Positions 14,201 to 23,400 of a stretch of DNA of 64,000 bases are shown one piece after another. A program made the position numbers and the translations under genes. Numbering within the stretch: the first letter of the stretch is position 1; every line of letters starts with the position of its first letter. The notes under the pieces are model-generated. The model saw only the letters and a program-made list of their open reading frames with translations, was not told the DNA's origin and did no database searches. Source of the stretch: Echiichthys vipera (lineage: Eukaryota > Chordata > Actinopteri > Perciformes > Trachinidae); NCBI GenBank assembly GCA_963691815.1, contig OY829668.1, forward strand, positions 1,598,531 to 1,662,530. Direction: 5' to 3'.

Positions 14201-14562
14201 TGACGTTTCCCAGCTTGGGATCAATAAAGTATTTATTTATATTCCATGTAAAATAATAATAATAATAATAATAATTGAGGTGCCAGTTGAGGCGTTTGAG
14301 GTGGTTCGGGCATCTAGTAAGGATGCCCCCTGGGCGCCTCCCCAGGGAGGTGTTCCAGGCACGTCCAGCTGGGAGGAGGCCTCGGGGAAGACCCAGGACC
14401 AGGTGCAGAGATTAGATCTCCACACTGGCCTGGGAACCCCTCAGGATCCCCCAGTTAGAGCTGGTTAATGTGGCCCGGGAAAGGGAAGTTTGGGGTCCCC
14501 TGCTAAAGCTGCTGCCCCGCGACCCGACCCCGGATAAGCGGATGAAGATGAGATTAGATGAG

Positions 14563-14612
<50 letters not shown>

Positions 14613-14945
14613 GCGAGAACCAGAGGGCTGCCTTTGGGTGCGTTTAAATGCAACATCACCTTTGAGCTAAAATCTAATTAACAGCGTTTTAACGGACAAC
14701 AAACGCGACTTAATGACAGTAAAACAACATTAAACACTGAACACAAGCTGTCACCGTGGGCGCACGGGTACCCGCTCCGGTATGGAAGCAGAAACCGGAG
14801 AAAAAGCCCAAGGACACCGACACACTTGACCCGGTTCGGACCCAAATATGAACCGTGACCTCACCAAAAAGCGCGTGGAGCTCGTGCCCTGGTCGATGGC
14901 AGCCACCAGCGGGCCCATGGTGATCCGGTGAGAGGACGCGGCCAT
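4500..14945 (-). CDS. gk: Glycerol kinase (FGGY family), 20 coding exons, 557 aa
   Basis: Phosphorylates glycerol to sn-glycerol-3-phosphate with ATP; the C-terminal hydrophobic tail is expected to hold it at the outer mitochondrial membrane. Exons in transcript order: 14865-14945, 11823-11896, 11645-11751, 11485-11562, 10771-10850, 10513-10650, 10297-10406, 9500-9566, 7405-7440, 7251-7318, 7119-7161, 6954-7034, 6745-6823, 6375-6471, 6208-6292, 5946-6066, 5549-5692, 5375-5461, 4637-4723, 4500-4510. Phases agree throughout and give 1674 bp. Visible: DQGTSSTRF (residues 18-26, phosphate-binding loop), [10 protein letters not shown] (about 150-159, FGGY signature 1), GIICGLTQF through AALE (from 380, signature 2), VDGGMTSN, and a membrane segment at about 530-550. 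The length matches the human enzyme (about 553-559). The start is the MAAS methionine as in human; in-frame ATGs at 14957 and 14975 could add residues. The last exon codes only a few residues before TAG. Confidence 0.96.
7880..8900. repeat. Microsatellites in gk intron 8: (TG)n and a long (ATCC/ATCT)n array
   Basis: Within the 2-kb intron between the 9500-9566 and 7405-7440 exons there is an interrupted TG tract (about 8190-8259) and an approximately 440-bp tetranucleotide array of ATCC and ATCT units (about 8428-8871). The latter contains internal higher-order duplications, for example two copies of a segment with TCATCTATAAACCCTTCCAT. Open frames across these tracts are artefacts of the repeats. 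Confidence 0.95.
9690..9752. repeat. (TG)n/(TA)n microsatellite in a gk intron
   Basis: Alternating TGTG and TATA dinucleotides in the intron between the gk exons at 10297-10406 and 9500-9566. Confidence 0.9.
10970..11265 (+). repeat. Dispersed repeat, copy 1 (LINE 3'-tail-like)
   Basis: Shares long near-identical stretches with 15325-15525, including GAGTACATGTCTGATTTG, ATTATGTATTTAATTGTCTG and AAATTGTTCAATAAAA. The common end with an AATAAA hexamer and A-rich tail suggests retrotransposed 3' ends on the plus strand. It lies in a gk intron, antisense to gk. Family unknown. Confidence 0.75.
12011..13135. mobile_element. Two tandem DNA-transposon-like elements with terminal inverted repeats
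   Basis: The block opens with AGGGCGCACTCACACTGTCC and closes with the inverse complement GGACAGTGTGAGTGCGCCCT (one base differs depending on alignment). A second copy of the left terminus starts at 12538, directly after a truncated right terminus, so two related copies (12011-12537 and 12538-13135) are fused. Each copy carries a short frame beginning [20 protein letters not shown] (ATG at 12239 and 12818), which resembles the Myb/SANT-like DNA-binding domains found in Harbinger-type transposon proteins; the frames then decay. No transposase is present. It sits inside gk intron 1. The superfamily is uncertain. Confidence 0.85.
13375..13735 (-). mobile_element. Dispersed hAT-like repeat, copy A
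   Basis: Contains TCAAATTCAAGCACTTT, CAGCTGTGGTAAATTACATAT and TTTCAAAGATTTCAAGCATC, which recur at 24325-24610 in the same orientation and at 17440-17545 and 27716-28462 in the opposite one. The best-preserved copy, at 27716, has hAT-like termini. It is inside gk intron 1. Confidence 0.7.
14276..14611 (+). mobile_element. LINE ORF2 C-terminal remnant with (AAT)n tail
   Basis: Frame translation gives [15 protein letters not shown] followed by [11 protein letters not shown], one in-frame stop, and [14 protein letters not shown], the C-terminal end of a common teleost LINE reverse-transcriptase protein. It ends in GATGA units and about 50 bp of AAT repeat (14561-14611). It lies in gk intron 1, antisense to gk. 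Same family as 95-616 and 55938-56176. Confidence 0.8.
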
Positions 14946-15324
14946 GGCGCCGATCATGGGCAGCGACCGATTCACCGGCGCAGCGGCTCAAGCTACACAG
15001 CTAAACCGTGGAGGGTGGGTGGGACCGTCGCGGGAGACCAACGTGCGGCTCGTCACGGCGCTCAGTGATGACGCGACCGCCCCTAGCAACAGAAGCGGAA
15101 ATACAAAAGTTTGACCTCTCTTTTTATTTATTTGGCAAATTTTATTTATTAATTTAAATATGTGTCAAATAACAAAAACTAACCACTACTTCATCACTTT
15201 ACCAATCAGAATCATCTAAAGTCTCTTAAATTACGTATTAAAAACTCTTTAAATCTTTAATTTATTCATAGAAAATGTACATTTTTATATAATTGTGTAT
15301 CTATATTTCCCTGATTTATTTATT

Positions 15325-15525
15325 TAATTTCATGTTGAGTACATGTCTGATTTGTTGTATTTGATATTTCTGTGTAATTGTTAAAAAAAACTATCTTTTT
15401 AATCTTTTTAGTTAGTATTATGTATTTAATTGTCTGGTTATTATTTGTATTTGTTTGTACTCTTGTTGATTTATTCATTAACTATGTATTTGTGTCTTAT
15501 CTAAATTGTTCAATAAAAAAAATCT
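15325..15525 (+). repeat. Dispersed repeat, copy 2
   Basis: Second copy of the repeat at 10970-11265, with the same GAGTACATGTCTGATTTG start and the same AAATTGTTCAATAAAA end. Orientation plus. It is followed after about 110 bp by a LINE 3' fragment. Confidence 0.75.
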
Positions 15526-16298
15526 AAATTGTTCGGGTTCAAAATTTGAAAAAGTGGGGAAAAAACTGCAAATATCATTTATAATTTTAAATATAGTGAG
15601 TGTTGTAGCTTTATTTCAGAAATTCAGTTCAGAAGTTTGGGGTCCCCTGCTAAAGCTGCTGCCCCCGCGACCCGACCCCGGATAAGCGGATGAAGATGAG
15701 ATGAGATGAGATTGAGATAAATATGTTTAATAGTTGTTGTCCATGACAACCTCATTGGACTAAATGTATAACTCTCAAAGTATGCTCTGCATGTTAATGT
15801 TTAGCAGCGACTCGTTTTGTACAGTTTTTTCCCCCAAACATCTTTATTAAATTTTTGCAGACAGGCAAAGAAAAGATACATTAATACTCTGCTTTAAAGT
15901 GAAAAAGAAAAACCCCAACATGAGTCCCACCATTCCTCCCAATGACCCATGTCAGACGTAGTCACAGGAAATAACTAGGTGATTAAATAACAAATACCAT
16001 AAGTAAATAAATGAGGTACAGTGACACAAAATAACAGTAAAAGTAAATAAAGCAAATAAAGAGAAAAAAGGGGGGGTCTGTCATTCTAAGTATTGGGAAA
16101 TGTCCTCAGCATCAGGAGTAACAGTGAGACTATCACTAATATTAAGAGAAAGCAGTGGGTCCCGAGTTTTGAAGAATGCTGTCAAAGATCCCCTCTTTGA
16201 TATATATAAGTTATATATATATATATATAAATATATAACTTATATATTTGTTTTACGTTGACAAAGGTAGATGGGATACTTTGCCTCTTGAATACACG

Positions 16299-16304
16299 AA
16301 AAAA
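16299..16304 (-). terminator. RNA polymerase III terminator of tRNA-Glu
   Basis: Six A on the plus strand are a T6 run on the minus strand, four bases after the 3' end of the tRNA-Glu gene, the usual place for a Pol III stop. Confidence 0.85.
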
Positions 16305-16308
16305 GTCG

Positions 16309-16380
16309 TTCCCATACCGGGAGTCGAACCCGGGCCGCCTGGGTGAAAACCAGGAATCCTAACCGCTAGACCATATGGGA
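16309..16380 (-). tRNA. tRNA-Glu (anticodon UUC)
   Basis: The minus strand begins TCCCATATGG and ends with its acceptor partner TATGGGA plus discriminator A, 72 bases. The A box reads TAGCGGTTAGG and the B box GGTTCGACTCC. The anticodon stem CCTGG/CCAGG encloses the loop TTTTCAC with anticodon TTC. All stems pair and there is no intron. A T6 run follows four bases downstream, so it looks functional. It decodes glutamate GAA (and GAG by wobble) in cytosolic translation. Confidence 0.97.
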
Positions 16381-16976
16381 ATATGTCTGCATTTCCCAAT
16401 TTCCCCTTTTTGAATAACTATACATAAGGAATACGAACAGGTCTTTATCTTTATTTGTTATTTGTTCATTTTACTTTGTCATCCCGTTTGACTATGAGAC
16501 AAGAACATGTTGTCCCGCTATTAAACCACTAGGGGGCGCTAATATATATCGATATAAAACATTTTTTTAATAATTACAAAGCAGGATTTTGTTTTTAGTT
16601 TTTTATCAATTCCCAAATATTCGGCAGATGAAACCTACAGAATTAATTTAATCATAATCAAAGTATAATATACATTGAATTATTTGGCTTTACAGACTAG
16701 TACCCTCCTTTTACATGATATATTTGTGTTATTATTGTTTCTACAAATTCAAAATTTTTAGCTCTGGAAAATGTAAGAAACGTAAAGTAAAAATATATAT
16801 ATATCTATATACTTTATTAAAATAATTATTATTATTATTTAAATAGTGGCGCTTTTGCTACGGGCGACTGTCAATGACGTCATCACAAACGGACAGTGTT
16901 GTCATTCTTGAAATGTGAGGAGCGGTTTGTCCTTTTAAAATTATTTCCGTCGTATTTTAACCAACAAGACTCAAAT
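16381..16976. other. Intergenic region and wbp4 promoter
   Basis: AT-rich up to about 16850, then a more GC-rich stretch leading into wbp4. A full palindromic CRE, TGACGTCA, lies at 16875-16882, about 100 bp before the ATG, and is the best promoter element seen. No TATA box is obvious. Nothing coding is seen. Confidence 0.6.
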
Positions 16977-19437
16977 ATGTAAGTAAACAGATGTTTGTCG
17001 TGCACGTTTAGTGATTGTTTATATTAATATTATTGTTTAAAGTGAAATAATTAACCCTGGGTTAGGATTATCAGGCAGTTAGCCGCGTTAGCTGTCCAGG
17101 CTAATGGTAATCTACCTCACATTTGTTTGTGTTTATTTTCAGGGCAGATTACTGGAAGTCACAACCTCGGAAGTTCTGCACATACTGCAAGTGCTGGATT
17201 GCGGACAACAAGCCCGTGAGTGGAGCCACATCAGCGGCTCATGGAGCTGAGGACAGGCTGCTCCATGCTATTAAGTTAATAATGGCTCCATGTTACTGAG
17301 TTAATTATGCTTCTCCTTGTGTTTGTTTTGCTTTGCAGAGCGTTGAGTTTCATGAAAGAGGGAAGAACCACAAAGAAAATGTGGCTGCAAAAATCACCGA
17401 GGTATTTCACTTTAACACGCGTTCTCCCCTTTTTATTCTATATTGTTACATTTCCAGTGTATTTGCAGAAATATGTAATGTACTACAGCTGTAAGGTGAT
17501 GGAAAAGCTTGAAATTGGACCTTGGTAAAGTTGTACGCACCCTGATCATTGAGGGTTCTCAGTGACACGCACAGTCATGAATAACTCGCCCGTCTTGGCA
17601 CGATTCTCAGGACTGGCAGGAGAGATAAGCTCTAGATATAACACACTTGACTTAAAGCTCTCTCCTTATTGGCTAATCACTGCACCACTGCCGCTCATCT
17701 CATTTTATCTTTCTTTCTGCAGATTAAAAAGAAGAGCATCGACAAGGCGAAGCAGGAGGCGAAGCAGTGTAAACAGTTTGCCGCGATGGAGGAGGCTGCG
17801 ATGAAAGCATATCAGGAAGATCTGAAGAGGATGGAAAGGGAGGCAGCAGGTCATTTCTTTGGATGCTTTATTGGAATTATGTGTCAAATTTCGGTTTCTG
17901 CTCTTTGATAACGTCATATTTTGTTCGTGTTAGGATTAAGTTCACCAGTCCAAACGACACAGCCTCCACCCCAGGCAAAACCTCAGGTACGACCTCAGGT
18001 GCGACCGCAGGCGCCGCCCCAGGGCAAAAAACAGCAAAAGAAGGGGAAAGCAAACAAGCAGCCCAGAGGCCAGAGCAGAGAACAGAGCAGAGGCCAGAGA
18101 GGAGCGCATGTTTGGGTGGAAGGACAGACCGACGATGGGCACGTGTACTACTACAACACAATAACTGGAGGTGGGGAGAACTGGAAAACACACATCCAAA
18201 CAGTCAAGTCATGTTTTCATACTTTATGGATTTTCCAACATGGTTGTGACGTTGTGTTTGAACTCCAGAATCTAGATGGGAAAAACCTGAGGGTTTCCAG
18301 GGACAAACCACGGCCTCTGCACAGCCTGCACAGCCTGAGGTTCATTTTATATTATTGTTTTATACATTGATTTTATTTAAATCTCTTGTTGGTTGCTGAT
18401 GCCATGATTCATATGTTAATATTGTGTTTAGAGCTCCTCAGGCTGTCCTTGGATGGAAGCAGTCAGTCCTGATGGTTATACGTATTACTACAACTCAGAG
18501 ACCGCAGGTGGAATATTTTTTTATGCATCTAAAATGACAGATTTTGTAATTTCTTATTGTTTATGGGAATACTGTCTAATGACCCCATGCTCTTTCATTC
18601 TGACCTCACAGAGACCACCTGGGAGAAGCCAGCAGGCTTTCCTTCGAATGAAGCGTCTGGATCTGGGTTCAGCAAAGAGGGAGAGAGTCAGGGGGAGCCT
18701 TCAACCCCGCAGACAGAGCTGCTCTTAGGAGGAGAGGAGGGCTCCAGCGGGGCCCCTGCATCTCAGGAGGCGGAGGTCCCAGAACAAACCAGCCAGCAGC
18801 CCACGGCCCCAAAGATCAGCTTCAGGGTGAGAGGAGTTCTGGCAGTCAATGAGAAATAGTAAAGAGTATTTTTTTTAGATTCTCACACTTTTCCCGTTAT
18901 CTGTTTTCAGAAAAGGAAAGTAGAAGCCGAGCCGTCAGAAAAGGAGGGAGAAGAGGACGATAAAGTGAGTGATGACGCTTCTAAAGAGGAGGCTGAACAG
19001 ATGAAAAAAGAGGAAGATGTCCAAAGCGTGAAAGCCGAACCTGAGGTGAAGAAAGAGGAAGTTGTGGCACCAGTGAAGACGCAGGCCAAAAGGCCGAAAA
19101 CTGCCAATCCATACGGGGCCTGGAGTGAGATCCAGGAAGAGGAGGATCCATAGTGAGTGCTGTTGATACTCTGGATACACGTGCCAGTAGCTCCTGAAAA
19201 AAGGCCCTCACTCTTTCTTTTTCTTTCCCCTGCAGTGCCAAAGTGGACTTACAGCTGCCTCAGGTGGAGGGAATCATCCCCAGCGCTCCAGGAGACCTGC
19301 CACCAGAGCCCAAACCCAAGTTCAAGGAGCGCATCATCACTTCTCTGGGACAGGAAGGCGGACCTGCGTCATTCAGGAAAAACAAGACACAGAACGGCAA
19401 ATCCAGGAGCCTCCGACAGAGAGACAACGACGACTGA
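16977..19437 (+). CDS. wbp4: WW domain-binding protein 4 (FBP21), 10 coding exons, 435 aa
   Basis: A pre-mRNA splicing factor that joins spliceosomal complexes and binds proline-rich partners. Exons: 16977-16978 (A and T of the start codon only), 17143-17215, 17339-17401, 17723-17849, 17934-18170, 18269-18339, 18432-18507, 18612-18826, 18911-19152, 19236-19437; phases agree and total 1308 bp. Residues 1-40 hold a matrin-type zinc finger with C13, C16, H30 and H36 (MADYWKSQP start as in human). A Q/P/R-rich linker with PQVRPQ repeats follows. WW1 spans about 149-174 (W149, YYY 160-162, W171, P174) and WW2 about 198-223 (W198, YYY 209-211, W220, P223). The tail is acidic and lysine-rich, with the family motif NPYGAW and the C-terminal SRSLRQRDNDD. 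Human is 376 aa; the extra length is mainly in the linker and acidic region. An intron interrupts the initiator codon. Confidence 0.96.
17440..17545 (+). mobile_element. Dispersed hAT-like repeat, copy B (fragment)
   Basis: The stretch with ATGTAATGTACTACAGCTG, TAAGGTGATGGAAAAGCTTG and TTGTACGCACCCTGAT matches the 3' part of the element at 27716-28462. It lies in a wbp4 intron. Confidence 0.65.
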
Positions 19438-20493
19438 CCCACTCGCATAACAACGTCCCGCAGCAGGAGACTTTTAGACTATTTCTATGAATTTTTGACG
19501 TATTGATTCACCATCAAGTGGTTTGTTTTTTCACAAGATGTACAAATATATTTTATCAATTACAACGCGACACAAACCATGCCCTTTTCTTTGTACTTCC
19601 TGGATTCATCAGTGTGGTTTTATCCTGCAGTCTGCCGAGGGAAGATTTTCATACACAGCGATTCAAATAACTTTTTGTATCTTCCATATTTCTCTTTTTT
19701 TACCATTTTGAGTAATAAAAAGCAAGTAAGGCATCCTGTGGAAACATCACTGCAGCATGTGACTGTCATACTTTCATAAAACAGTAAGTATAAAAGTGAT
19801 AAAAGACGAATAAACTGTCCAGATACTGGAAAAAAACATTGGCTTTGGCTGCAAAAGGATGTTGAAAAATTAACTGAATGGAAGTAAATATTAATTCAGA
19901 GGTCAAATGATTAGAGACAAAATTCTGGAGGTTGAAAGTCAGCTCTCACACACACACACACACGCATGCACGCACTCACTTGGTGAGAGTGTGTGTAAAG
20001 CTGATAGGGGTTTCACCGCACCATAACTGGCAAAGCACCATTACCGACATTTAGCACACATGCTAAAATATATTGTAAAACACTGACATTTGGCTTTAAT
20101 AATATCTAATTATACGTATGTTCTATAAACACGTGCAGTTTTTACATAAGATAGAAATTTGCTCGTTTTAAAATTAAGCAAACGCATTGACTTTATCCTA
20201 AAACAGTTGTAACAGTGTAATTTTATAAATGAAAAGAACTAAATTGTGTTATTTAGGAAATTGCCATGACACAAAACACATTTTATATTTTATTTTAAAA
20301 AAAACAACCTCTTAATGAATAAAATGGTTCTTACATTGCATCATTAGCAACGTGACTATTGCACAAGCATTAAATCATATTAAAATAATAATATATATTT
20401 CAGCCCAGGTGTGCAGTCACAGCACGGGAGGACATGTTGGGAAAAGCATCCACCTCATGAATGTATGGGCACAGTAGGCTGTGGTGCGGAGCG
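19438..20493. other. Convergent 3' ends of wbp4 and mtrf1
   Basis: About 1 kb between the two stop codons. A plus-strand AATAAA at 19714-19719 is a good wbp4 polyadenylation signal, giving a 3' UTR near 300 bases; another lies near 19810. A minus-strand AATAAA at about 20289-20294 suits mtrf1, giving a 3' UTR near 200 bases. A short CA tract lies near 19948-19965. No coding potential is seen. Confidence 0.65.
19714..19719 (+). terminator. wbp4 polyadenylation signal AATAAA
   Basis: Canonical hexamer 277 bases after the wbp4 stop codon, in AT-rich context. Confidence 0.6.
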
Positions 20494-23400
20494 TCAGGAC
20501 GCTGGTGGTCTCACAGTGCTGCTCTCCACCGCCTGCAGAAGAGCCTCCCTCTCTGTGTGTTCAAGTAAATCAGAGATCAGGTCGTGGAGGGCCTCTCCTC
20601 CTCTCATGAACTCCTAAACAGGGAGCAGAACACACGGCACACGCATCTTAGAAACGGAAGGCAGTATAAAATGTACACCTTGTTTGGAGACAGACGGACA
20701 TCCCCTTAATACGTTACCTTAATATCTCTGGTGCTGTATCCAGTCCTGTGGTCTGTGACACGATCCTGGCTGAAGTTATAGGTGCGGATCCTCTCTGACT
20801 GAGCACGTGTGCCCACCTGTAGTAAGAGACATCAAGAATGAAGACAGAAGCCCCTTTCACACATGCAGCTTCAGACAATGTTCGGACCCAATTTGTTGGA
20901 TATTTTCTGGAGTTCATATGAGAAAAAGCTCCAATTTTAGCTTCACTCCACTGGCTCCCTGTACGTTTTAGAATTGATTTGAAGATTTTACTGATCACTG
21001 TAAAGGCTCGTCAGGGTCTAGCCCCAGAATACATTTCAGACACGCTGACCCCAGACGAGCCTGTTTGCAGCCTTCGATCCGCGGGCGCGTCTCTCTAACT
21101 GTTCCAAGGCCGAGGCTCAAAACCAGAGGTGCCTACTCTGCCAGAGCGCCTCGGCTTTGGAACGACCCGCTGTTGAAGGATATACGTATATATGCTAATT
21201 GTTACAGTGGTTCAAAGTATCACGTTAGATGTTATACATTTATATTCTGTCTCCATTGTGATTTCCATGTATTGTGCAGACAGGTGCTTGTTTCTCAGCC
21301 TTTAAACCACTGTGAGTGTGTGTGCAGAGGAGAGATAAAAAGGAGTTTGTGCAGCAGTCGGTAGAGAGGGCAACTACAAGCAAAAGAGCACTGAGGCCTT
21401 CAAGGACACTGTCTGTGTGTGTGTGATATTTGCCTTTACCTATAAAGGAGAAGTGTACTCTGTGTCAGCAGGTCTCACCGGGCGTGCAGCCTGACCAGAA
21501 GTGATTCTCTATGGTGACATCTCCAAAGATCTTCGCATTAATAAATATCTTGAGCTTGTTTGTATGTGTCCAAACTGATCACTTCTCATCAATCCCAGAT
21601 CCGAGAGGCTTGTTCACTGCCTCAACACTGCCCACGGAGAGAAGGCCTGCTGATTCAGTATCCTCTTTTAAATCACTTCCTAAAACTCATTTTTATAAAC
21701 TTGCCTTCTCGTGATGTCGTCTTTTTAGCCTCCTTTCTTTGCTAGCACCTTAAATGAATTAACTCACAGGCTAATAATAATTTCCTTTGTCCTCTGTACA
21801 CTTTTATACAACGATGTGTAATTAATGGTTCTGTTCTGCCTCATTGGATTGTGCTGTTATTATTATTTGTTTAGTAATTGTGTGTGTGTTTTGATTTTTG
21901 CTGTGTGAAAGCACTTTGTTAACTGCTGTTTTTAAAGGTGCTTTACAAATAAAGTTATTATGTTATAGTTAAAATGGACAAAAATCTGTGAATATTACAT
22001 ATATTTCCTGGTAAAAACAAGTTCAACGTGCAGGTGGAGCTCAGTCACCTGCTGCTTTCGTGCCGTATGCCTCTGCTGAGTCTCTTTGCTCATCAGGCTC
22101 TGGTAGAGCCGGGCCCTCAACACACGCATGGCCGTGTCTCTGTTTTGCAGCTGAGAGCGAGTCTGTTGACACTCAGCTGTTATACCTGAAGACAGGGTAA
22201 GAAAGACATGGTAACAAAACATGAAAGCAGAGCCGCTTCGGCTCTGGAGCAGCTTGAGAACTGTTCTGGCATGTTCTTACCAGTGGGAAGATGAACGATG
22301 CGCACTGCGCTGTCTGTTGTGTTGACACTTTGGCCGCCTGCACCTCGAGATCTGAAAGTGTCGATGCGGAGATCCTTTGGCTCAATGTGGACGTCAAACT
22401 GTGAACACAAAGCACACGGGACACAAAATAGAGTCTCGTGCTACTGAACAAAGACTGATGGAAAAGCGTGGGTGTGGTGTACCTCCACTGGCTGAGGCAG
22501 GATGATGACAGTCATGGTTCCTGTGTGGATACGCTGCATCCTGGAGGAGAGGCCCACCTCAGGGATCCTCTGCACCCGGTGTGTTCCTCCTTCATGCTTC
22601 AGATGTCTGTACACATTCTCCCCGGCTATTCTTACTCCTGCGTGGTGTAGACCACCTGAGAGACACCGTCGATTAATGAGCAGGAGGCAGGAAAAGCACA
22701 GGTGGGATAAGTAACATTAATGGAGGATGATTTCAGAGCTGCAATGAATCCAGTAGTAAAACTTCAGGGCGGGGTCAACGCAAAGAAATGCTGAAAATGC
22801 TGTTTTCATCCTCATATATATACTATACACACTATATTAAATACATTCATTCATTCATTCATTCATCTTCAACCGCTTGTCCCTGTAGGGGGAGCGGGGG
22901 GGGGGGGGGGGGGGGGGGGGCTGGAGCCGATCCCAGCTCTCATTGGGCGTGAGGCGGGGTCCACCCTGGACAGGATGCCAGTCTATCACAGGACACATAG
23001 AGACAAACAGAGACAGACAACCATTCACACCTACGGGTGATTTAGAGTCATCAATGAACCGAACACCTGCACGTCTTTGGATGGTGGGAGGAAACCAGAG
23101 AAAATCCACGCAGACACAGGGAGAACATGCAAACTCCACACAGAAGGGCCCCAGCCAGGATTCGAACCAGGAACCCTCTCTCTGTGGGGCGCCAATGCTG
23201 ACCACCACATATTAAACTGAATATATATTTTTGGACTGACAAAACAAGAAATCGCCTTGGGCTTTGAAAAACTGGACGGACTTTTTTCACTGTTTTCTGA
23301 CATTTTATAGCCCAAATAACTCATCGATTAATAGAAACTAGAGACTCTCAGGGTTCAATGAAAGGCCACGGAGGATGCAGACGAAATTCTGACGTACCAT

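Larger units (their letters stand above)
14946..16308. other. Intergenic region between gk and tRNA-Glu
   Basis: Just upstream of gk the sequence is GC-rich with TGACGCGA (15067-15074) and likely holds the gk promoter; no TATA box is evident. Further on it holds dispersed repeat copy 2 (15325-15525), a short LINE 3' end (15637-15715), then AT-rich sequence with no coding potential. A perfect-looking AT palindrome lies at about 16199-16250. Confidence 0.6.

Noticed and set aside
18961..19152. Intron donor GTGAGT at 18965 in wbp4
   Set aside because: The frame stays open and acidic through to the conserved NPYGAW motif, so this is exon sequence.
21065..21364. 99-codon plus-strand frame as a host gene
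   Set aside because: Its first part is the C-terminal end of an L2-like LINE protein; the rest is non-coding.
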